DNA from: CADEDV01 sp048498035 | GTDB lineage: Bacteria > Bacteroidota > Bacteroidia > Chitinophagales > Chitinophagaceae | Assembly (NCBI GenBank): GCA_048498035.1 | Contig: JBEHYT010000010.1 | Span: forward strand, 62,001-126,000 | Direction of reading: 5' to 3' | DNA: 64,000 nucleotides | Shown here: positions 58,354 through 64,000 of the stretch, in pieces | How positions within the stretch are numbered: position 1 is the stretch's first letter | Layout: every line of letters begins with the position of its first letter | Program-made: the position numbers and the translations under genes | The notes under the pieces: generated by a model | The model's database searches: none | Seen by the model: the letters and a program-made list of their open reading frames with translations, nothing else | What the model was told of the DNA's origin: nothing

Positions 58354-60561
58354 ATGCTCCGCTTCAAACTCCTGCTGTTGATCTGCCCGCTTTTTGCAGG
58401 AATAACGCATGCCCAGAAGCGCTATTCAATATCAGATTCCATAGAGGCTGCGCGGCAATTGGATCGCATTGAAAACCTGGTGTCTGCAGCGGCTTATGAT
58501 TCAGCTACCAATATCGTAAATAGCCTCGTCAACAAAGCAAAAGCTGTTGGCTTCACCTGGTGCCAGGCGCACGGATATGATCAACTGGCTGAAATTTCGC
58601 TGCGCAACGGACAAATGGCGCAAATGCGGCGTTACGATTCGCTGATCCTTCCATTTGCGCAACAAGTGCGCGATACCGCCCTGCTCATTGCTTATTGGAA
58701 TCGTGCGGGCGTATATAATACAGAACAAGGCAAACTAAAAGAGGCTGAAAAGAATTTTCAGCAGGCGCTCGACTACGGTCTCGAAAAAAAGAAATCTGGT
58801 AAAACCGCCGAAGTCTATAGCAATATGGCATCCGTTTTCCTGGCATCCGGGGATAAGGAAAAAGCGATCGACTGGTTTTTCAAATCATTACGCCTGTATG
58901 AACAGGTGGGTAACACTGCCGGCCTTGGTGAAACCTATAGCAATATTTCTTCCGTGTATTACCTGATGGGCCGCGTGCCGGATGCGATCGCCTATCAAAA
59001 AACCGGCATCGGCTACCGGGAGCGTGGCAGCGATTGGTCAGGACTTGCCATTGCCAATCTCAACATCAGCCAGCTTTATATTCTGCGGGACTCGTTTCCG
59101 CTGGCGCTGCAACATCTTACACGCGCCGTGCAATATGCAGACCGTACCAGCAACCTGCGGATCCAGGGCAGTGCCTATTCCGGCATGGCCGCCTATTACA
59201 GCCGGACAAAAGATTTTTCCACCGCACTCCAATGGCAGACCAAAGCCATCCGCCTGCTGGAAGAAACCGACTCCAAACTACTTCTTTCCCGCTTGTATGC
59301 CGCCGCCGGTAACCTTGCCAATGTAACAAAGGATTCTATCACCGCTCTTAACTACTACAACAAAGCACTCAACCTGGCATTAGACCTGAACAACAAAGAA
59401 AATATCGGTAATGCCTACCAGATGCTGAGCAATTTTTACATCGGTCACAATGATTTCGAAAAAGGATACCGTTTTTATAACAAATACATCAGCTACCGGG
59501 ACAGCATTGCCACCACCAGCACACTCGCACGTATTGAAGAGATCCGCACTAAATATGAAACGGAAAAAAAAGACAATGAGATTGCGCGACTCAATACCGA
59601 ACAACGTATTCGCCAACTGGAAATAGAAAAGCAACAAGCTACCATCGACGGAAACAAAGCTGAGGCGCTTCGGAAAGAAAATGAAATACGCCTGCTGTCG
59701 CAGCAACAGGAACTACAGGAAGCCGCCTTTCAAAAGCAGGAAGAAGAACTGGAAAAACAGGGACTGCTGGCCAAAAACAGTGAACAGGAATTAAAACTCT
59801 CTAACCAGGAAAAACAATTACGGGAGCGTGAACTGAAAGCACAAAAGCAACTGAGAAATGTGGTGATAGCAGGTACAGTACTACTGGTGATATTGGGGTT
59901 GATCCTGTTTAACCGGTATAAACTGAAACGCAAACTGGAACAGCAGGCCCAGCTCCTCACCATCCGTAATGATATTTCCCGCAATTTGCATGATGATATC
60001 GGCGCCTCGCTCAGCAATATCAATATCCTGAATGAACTGACCCGCAGAAACCTGTCGGACCCGGAGAAAGCATCGGGCTACCTGGCAAAAGCCGGTGATG
60101 ATATCCAGCGCATCAGCGAATCCCTTTCAGACATTGTCTGGAACATCAACCCGCAATATGACGACCTTGACAATCTCTTTGTACGCATGCGGCGCTACGC
60201 AGCTGATATGTTCGACGGCCGAAATATACAGGCAAAACTCCTTTTTCCCCCGGAAACAAATAAGCTGACAATGCCAATGGCACAACGCCGCGATTTTTAC
60301 CTGGTGTTTAAAGAAGCAGTGAACAACCTTGTAAAATATTCAAAGGCAACCGAAGCGCTGGTAGAAGTGCGCTACCTGGAGAAAGAAGTAGTGTTGCTGG
60401 TAAAAGATAATGGCAAAGGGTTTGACCCAAGTACCCGCGGCACCGGCAACGGACTTCAGAACATGCGGCAGCGTGCGGAAAAATGGAATGGTCAGTTGCA
60501 GGTGGAATCCACCCCGGGAAAAGGAAGTACTGTAACTTTAACAATGGAAGTGGCCGTTTAA
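58354..60561 (+). CDS. TPR-containing sensor histidine kinase (NarL/HisKA_3 type)
   Basis: 735-residue protein with a signal peptide (about 1-20), a periplasmic TPR region (about 45-390, repeats such as TAEVYSNMASVFLASGDKEKAIDWFFKSL described in parts), a long coiled coil (about 395-500) and one transmembrane helix (about 502-520). A HisKA_3 domain with His546 in SRNLHDDIGASLSN and a HATPase_c domain (FKEAVNNLVKYSKA, DNGKGFD, GNGLQNMRQRAEK) follow. This architecture is common in Bacteroidota. The LuxR-type regulator gene follows 31 bp later and is the probable partner. The signal is unknown. Confidence 0.95.
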   Translation: MLRFKLLLLICPLFAGITHAQKRYSISDSIEAARQLDRIENLVSAAAYDSATNIVNSLVNKAKAVGFTWCQAHGYDQLAEISLRNGQMAQMRRYDSLILPFAQQVRDTALLIAYWNRAGVYNTEQGKLKEAEKNFQQALDYGLEKKKSGKTAEVYSNMASVFLASGDKEKAIDWFFKSLRLYEQVGNTAGLGETYSNISSVYYLMGRVPDAIAYQKTGIGYRERGSDWSGLAIANLNISQLYILRDSFPLALQHLTRAVQYADRTSNLRIQGSAYSGMAAYYSRTKDFSTALQWQTKAIRLLEETDSKLLLSRLYAAAGNLANVTKDSITALNYYNKALNLALDLNNKENIGNAYQMLSNFYIGHNDFEKGYRFYNKYISYRDSIATTSTLARIEEIRTKYETEKKDNEIARLNTEQRIRQLEIEKQQATIDGNKAEALRKENEIRLLSQQQELQEAAFQKQEEELEKQGLLAKNSEQELKLSNQEKQLRERELKAQKQLRNVVIAGTVLLVILGLILFNRYKLKRKLEQQAQLLTIRNDISRNLHDDIGASLSNINILNELTRRNLSDPEKASGYLAKAGDDIQRISESLSDIVWNINPQYDDLDNLFVRMRRYAADMFDGRNIQAKLLFPPETNKLTMPMAQRRDFYLVFKEAVNNLVKYSKATEALVEVRYLEKEVVLLVKDNGKGFDPSTRGTGNGLQNMRQRAEKWNGQLQVESTPGKGSTVTLTMEVAV

Positions 60562-60592
60562 CGGCCTACCCAAAAAGGTAATTGGAAATCAA

Positions 60593-61258
60593 ATGAAGGA
60601 ATCTAATTTAGACGATATGGCAACATCGCTGGTTATCTACGAAGACAATGCCCGCCTCCGTCAATCACTTGAACTCCTCTTTGCGGATGGATCCGGTTTT
60701 CATGTAGTAGCCGCATTCCCGGATTGCACGCAGGTTCGGCAGCAGATGGAATCACTATTGCCGCAACTCGTTATTATGGACATCGATATGCCCGGCATGA
60801 GCGGCATTGAAGGCGTAAAAGCGATAAAGGAAGAATACCCGGATATTAAAGTGGTAATGTACACCGTTTTTGATGATGATAACCGCATCTTCGACTGCAT
60901 CTGCGCAGGCGCAGACGGCTATTTATTAAAAAATACATCTCCCCAAAAATTAATTCAATCGCTGCAGGAACTTGTTGAGGGCGGCGCTCCCATGAGCCCC
61001 TTCGTTGCACAAAAAGTATTTACTTTTTTTCGCGAGAATAAGAAGACAAGTGAGCAATTCAATCTCACGCCCCGGGAAAAGGAAATCCTGGAACTCCTGG
61101 TGCGGGGCAATTCATACAAGATGATTGCGGATAAAAGTCACGTGTCCGTTGATACCGTAAAAAAACATCTGCAGAATATCTATCACAAACTACATGTTAA
61201 TTGCGGCACAGAAGCTGTGGCAAAAGCATTGCAGCACAAGATTGTACGACTGGACTAA
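60593..61258 (+). CDS. NarL/LuxR-family response regulator
   Basis: 221-residue regulator. Its receiver has VIYEDNARLRQSLELLF, phosphoacceptor Asp63 in IMDIDMPGMSG and the Lys of YLLKNTSP. The C-terminal HTH (about 152-215) has the LuxR pattern LTPREKEILELLVRGNSYKMIADKSHVSVDTVKKHLQNIYHKL (given here in parts). An ATG at 60617 would give Asp55, so the first eight residues are uncertain. It follows the TPR kinase gene and is almost certainly its partner. Confidence 0.95.
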   Translation: MKESNLDDMATSLVIYEDNARLRQSLELLFADGSGFHVVAAFPDCTQVRQQMESLLPQLVIMDIDMPGMSGIEGVKAIKEEYPDIKVVMYTVFDDDNRIFDCICAGADGYLLKNTSPQKLIQSLQELVEGGAPMSPFVAQKVFTFFRENKKTSEQFNLTPREKEILELLVRGNSYKMIADKSHVSVDTVKKHLQNIYHKLHVNCGTEAVAKALQHKIVRLD

Positions 61259-61362
61259 GCAGGTCGCTCATTCAATGGATTTCCCCGTTCTCCCGCGGCC
61301 TACCCGAATGTGTAATTGTCAGCACTACCGAATTGTTGCAACTTTAGGTTCAACTTCTGACA

Positions 61363-61857
61363 ATGAAAAAGCTTATCCTTTTTGCCGCCGCTGTTTTTGC
61401 AACCGCCATACTTCATGCCCAGTTGCATCCCAAACAGCCCATTGGTAAACCCAACCAGTTACCCACGCCGCATATCCAACAGCTAAAGCCCGCGGATCTG
61501 CAGGTTACAGACATTCACCTGGTATCTACCGAGGTCCGGAATAAAGTGGCGTACATACGTGTAAATGTCACCATCCGCAACAGCGGCCAACTTGATGCCG
61601 GCGCCAGCAAAATGGGATCCTATTTTCAATCCACCACCGCCGCCTCGGGCGCGGGATGGACGCTGGTTCCCGAAACCGTGCCGGTAGCTTCCATTCAACC
61701 CGGACAAGCCATTAGCCGGGAATACGTATTTAAAATTCCGCAGGCAAACCTGGGTACCAACCGCTTTAATTTCCGCGTAAAAGCAGATATCGGGAATGCC
61801 ATCTCGGAAATAGATGAGAACAATAATATGTCGAACGGCATCCTGATAGGACTTTAA
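61363..61857 (+). CDS. Secreted CARDB-like protein
   Basis: 164-residue protein with a signal peptide (MKKLILFAAAVFATAILHA, about 1-19) and a short Pro/Gln-rich linker. One Ig-like CARDB-type domain (about 45-160) follows, with DIHLVSTEVRNKVAYIRVNVTIRNSGQLDAG, IQPGQAISREYVFKIPQ and FNFRVKADIGNAISEIDENNNMSNGI (all given in parts). These domains bind or present extracellular targets, but the partner is unknown. The next gene starts about 25 bp downstream on the same strand. Confidence 0.8.
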   Translation: MKKLILFAAAVFATAILHAQLHPKQPIGKPNQLPTPHIQQLKPADLQVTDIHLVSTEVRNKVAYIRVNVTIRNSGQLDAGASKMGSYFQSTTAASGAGWTLVPETVPVASIQPGQAISREYVFKIPQANLGTNRFNFRVKADIGNAISEIDENNNMSNGILIGL

Positions 61858-61882
61858 TTATTCATTTTTTAAATTGATAACC

Positions 61883-62635
61883 GTGAAAAAAATACTTCCT
61901 GTCGCCATTATCATTTTCACTGCCTGCAACAATGCAGCTGATACAAAAACCAATGGCGCCGATACCGCAGCCCCTGCTGATAAGACCGTGATGGCAGCAA
62001 CACCCACCGGGGGCGACTGCACCAGTTTGTTTTGGTTCAAAAAAGGAACGGTAATGGAATACAGGATTTCAGACAGTACCGGTAAAGTAACCGCCAACAC
62101 ACGAAGCGAGATCACCGATGTGCGGAATGAAGACGGAACGCTGGTTGCCGACTATACCAGCACGGTAAATGGGAAATCGATTTCCGGATCTTATAAATGC
62201 ACGGGCGATAAAGTGTACTCCAGCCTCAACTCCATTTTTGATAGTCCGGCATTTAAACAACCCGGCGTTGAAATGGACGTGAAACAAGGCTATCTTACCC
62301 TGCCGAGATCAGCCAAACCAGGAGACGACCTGGAAGACGCCAGCTTTGAAATCCATTCCAAGATGCAGGGAAGGGCATTTATGGATATTGTAAGTAAAGT
62401 GACCAATCGCAAAGTGGCCGCCGTGGAAAATGTAAAAACGGAAGGCGGCAGCTGGGCCTGTATGAAGATCACGCAGGACCAGGTAACCACTACTTCCATG
62501 GCAGGTAAAAAAGTGTCTGAACGCACCAAGCACACCACCGACTGGTTTTCACCCGAAGCCGGCCTGGTAAAATCCGAAACTTATAATGATGCCGGTACAG
62601 TAACCACGAGAACGGAACTGACCGCTATTCATTAG
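61883..62635 (+). CDS. Lipoprotein, DUF3108/TapB-like
   Basis: 250-residue lipoprotein. I chose the GTG at 61883 (translated M-K-K-I-L-P), because it gives the signal peptide KKILPVAIIIFTAC with Cys14; the frame also opens at a TTG at 61874. The mature part begins with an Asp/Ala/Thr-rich linker, then a beta-rich domain with FWFKKGTVMEYRISDSTGKVT near 50 and WACMKITQDQVTT near 190, similar to the TapB or DUF3108-like group. It lies in a cluster of four secreted proteins. Function unknown. Confidence 0.72.
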   Translation: MKKILPVAIIIFTACNNAADTKTNGADTAAPADKTVMAATPTGGDCTSLFWFKKGTVMEYRISDSTGKVTANTRSEITDVRNEDGTLVADYTSTVNGKSISGSYKCTGDKVYSSLNSIFDSPAFKQPGVEMDVKQGYLTLPRSAKPGDDLEDASFEIHSKMQGRAFMDIVSKVTNRKVAAVENVKTEGGSWACMKITQDQVTTTSMAGKKVSERTKHTTDWFSPEAGLVKSETYNDAGTVTTRTELTAIH

Positions 62636-62653
62636 TACATCCAGCAAAAAGAA

Positions 62654-63163
62654 ATGAAAAAGTTACTTCGCTTCATAGCAATCATCATACTTGTTGTTTC
62701 CGGTTTTTGCGCCGCTGCGCAGAATAAATATGCCGGTGGCTCAGCCAAACTGGTAGGTGTTACGTTTACCGACAGCCGGAATATTCCCCAATTGAAAGGG
62801 TGGACATTCATGGAAGGAACATTATCGTCGCAGCTTAGTGACCCGGTTTGGTTTTCTGCGTATGTGTTTAAAAAAGGAACTACCTGTATCGCTTTTTTTG
62901 CGCAGCAGGAAGATACCGCCAGTGACGTACACCAGATCCTTGACGTAGTAGAAGTAAAAAACGTAAAGCCGGGATATGAATTGCGAACGGCGGGCTGCAG
63001 GGAATACCAGCAAGACAATGCATTTGTAATTGCATTGGTGAAGCCTGTTACCTCTGAGTACAGCAAAGCCGTAAAAGCATGGTTTTTTAACCGCGACAAG
63101 ATCCGGTTTGAATACCGGAGCGCCAAACTGGTGGATTGTGAAAATCCCGGGTTTGGAGAATGA
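62654..63163 (+). CDS. Secreted protein of unknown function
   Basis: 169-residue protein with a signal peptide (MKKLLRFIAIIILVVSGFCAAA, about 1-22) and a beta-rich mature part containing three Cys (TTCIAFFAQQEDT, RTAGCREYQQ, KLVDCENPGFGE). No family was recognised. It starts 18 bp after the lipoprotein gene and precedes the 63210 gene by 46 bp, so it belongs to the same run of secreted proteins. Confidence 0.7.
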   Translation: MKKLLRFIAIIILVVSGFCAAAQNKYAGGSAKLVGVTFTDSRNIPQLKGWTFMEGTLSSQLSDPVWFSAYVFKKGTTCIAFFAQQEDTASDVHQILDVVEVKNVKPGYELRTAGCREYQQDNAFVIALVKPVTSEYSKAVKAWFFNRDKIRFEYRSAKLVDCENPGFGE

Positions 63164-63209
63164 CCATTGAACGCTTGTCAATTTCTACATAATCCTTAAT
63201 CGTCTGCAT

Positions 63210-64000
63210 ATGAAACCTTATTCCAGGCTAAAACCCGTTGCTACCGCGTTATTGCTGCTATTGGTTTTTCTTCAGCCAAACATCTCCTGCAACAATAAAG
63301 GAGCCGGCCCTTCTGCCAACGGCGGCAACCCGATCTACGCCAAAGACCCGGACGCCGGTATACAATGGGCCGCATCCGCACCGGATGAAGTGCTGGCGAG
63401 TGATGTAAAATTGAAACCTGGCGCCATGGAAGTGCCGGATGCAGACATGAACCAACTCCGCTCCGCAGATATGAAGGGAGGCGATTATGTATTTGCCGCT
63501 TCCGCCGGAAGTGTATTGAAATTGCCGCCCGGCGCATTTGTATTCTTCCGCAACCATTCCGTTCGAAAAATTGTTGGCACTGAAAAAAAGGGAAACGAGA
63601 TCGTGGTGCATACAGAGCACTGCAATTTCACCGACGTATTCTCCGATGCCCATATTCATTTCAGGGAACACTACGATTGGAAAGATAATGCTACAGCGCT
63701 CCTGAATAAATTTCATCTCAGTTTTGGCAATATGACCTATGCACAAAGCGGAAGGGGAGCGGGTATGTCGCAAAACCTGTCGTGGGAGGGAGATTTGGCG
63801 GGCTATCACATCAAGATCAAATTGCAGCCGGAAAGTGGACAGAAGCTGAACTATGACATCAATATGCGCAAGGAAAGTTCGGCGAATATCACCTTCAAGG
63901 GCAATGTGAGCAACTATACCAATGAAACGGAACTCGATGTTGAAAATTCAGAATTGCAATTGTTCCGCTCGCAAAACCAGAATCTTCATGGTGAGGTGGA
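63210..64000 (+). CDS. Secreted/lipoprotein gene, cut by the window edge
   Basis: Starts at ATG 63210 with a signal-peptide-like N-terminus (MKPYSRLKPVATALLLLLVF) followed by PNISC, a lipobox-like end with Cys27. The open frame then continues without a stop to the last base, giving at least 263 residues with beta-rich character (SAGSVLKLPPGAFVFFRN, IKLQPESGQKL). I recognise no family. It is probably the last of the secreted-protein run; the C-terminus lies outside the window. Confidence 0.7.
   Translation, partial: MKPYSRLKPVATALLLLLVFLQPNISCNNKGAGPSANGGNPIYAKDPDAGIQWAASAPDEVLASDVKLKPGAMEVPDADMNQLRSADMKGGDYVFAASAGSVLKLPPGAFVFFRNHSVRKIVGTEKKGNEIVVHTEHCNFTDVFSDAHIHFREHYDWKDNATALLNKFHLSFGNMTYAQSGRGAGMSQNLSWEGDLAGYHIKIKLQPESGQKLNYDINMRKESSANITFKGNVSNYTNETELDVENSELQLFRSQNQNLHGEV

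Noticed and set aside
1..64000. CRISPR arrays, insertion sequences, prophage or integrase genes
   Set aside because: No regular direct-repeat array, transposase-like or integrase-like translated gene was seen in the window.

Overview
The window reads as one contiguous chromosomal piece of a Bacteroidota bacterium, most likely a member of the Chitinophagales/Chitinophagaceae. The evidence is a SusD-family lipoprotein with a DUF1735 partner, DUF1573 and DUF3467 proteins, E1 dehydrogenases with alpha and beta halves fused, a probable type IX sorting tail on a protease, many Bacteroidota-type lipoproteins, and promoter-like TAnnTTTG boxes close to several start codons. The genus is an inference. 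No CRISPR array, insertion sequence, integrase, rRNA or prophage was seen. One tRNA, tRNA-Met(CAT), is present.

Layout. 0-8 kb: end of a SusC/SusD-type glycan uptake locus (SusD, DUF1735), then mostly housekeeping genes (radC, prs, rplY, pth, a fumarylacetoacetate-hydrolase-family enzyme). 8-14 kb: a fused E1 alpha/beta dehydrogenase, an OmpR-type two-component pair, a GH88-type unsaturated glycuronyl hydrolase and a small lipoprotein. 14-21.5 kb: an L-rhamnose catabolic operon on the minus strand (transporter, fused aldolase/dehydrogenase, isomerase, kinase), divergent from a GntR-family regulator. A perfect 20-bp palindrome lies in the shared promoter region. 21.5-31.7 kb: a stress-survival block with a DUF4142 lipoprotein, two oxidoreductases, a complete NHEJ operon in which LigD is three separate proteins (Ku, phosphoesterase, ligase, polymerase), a Cys-rich copper-binding-type protein, a DUF2383-type four-helix protein, topoisomerase IB and a PNPOx-fold protein. 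31.8-35.7 kb: ABC transporter plus LytS/LytTR two-component pair. 36-40.5 kb: class A beta-lactamase-like enzyme, secreted zinc metalloprotease and an aminotransferase.

40.8-50.1 kb is the most unusual part. A tight four-gene plus-strand operon encodes a type II membrane protein, a 794-residue actin/Hsp70-fold ATPase, a signal-peptide type I membrane protein with a large cytoplasmic domain, and a 1727-residue polytopic protein. The last joins a divergent SEDS (RodA/FtsW)-like glycan polymerase core to a class B penicillin-binding transpeptidase with S1354-x-x-K, S1414-D-N and K1651-T-G. It looks like a self-contained machine that couples a cytoplasmic actin-like ATPase to a one-chain peptidoglycan polymerase/crosslinker, parallel to MreB-RodA-PBP2. 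I propose it as the candidate undescribed system.

50.1-53 kb is gene-poor and holds a GNAT-like/XRE gene pair resembling a toxin-antitoxin module. Three TGTACA palindromes lie upstream, and there is a possible frameshift at the start of the first gene. 53-64 kb: a DUF1573 pair, a second E1 alpha/beta fusion, a TRIC-type channel, a PhzF-like protein, a DCC-family protein, a TPR histidine kinase with its LuxR-type regulator, and four secreted or lipoprotein genes, the last cut by the window edge.
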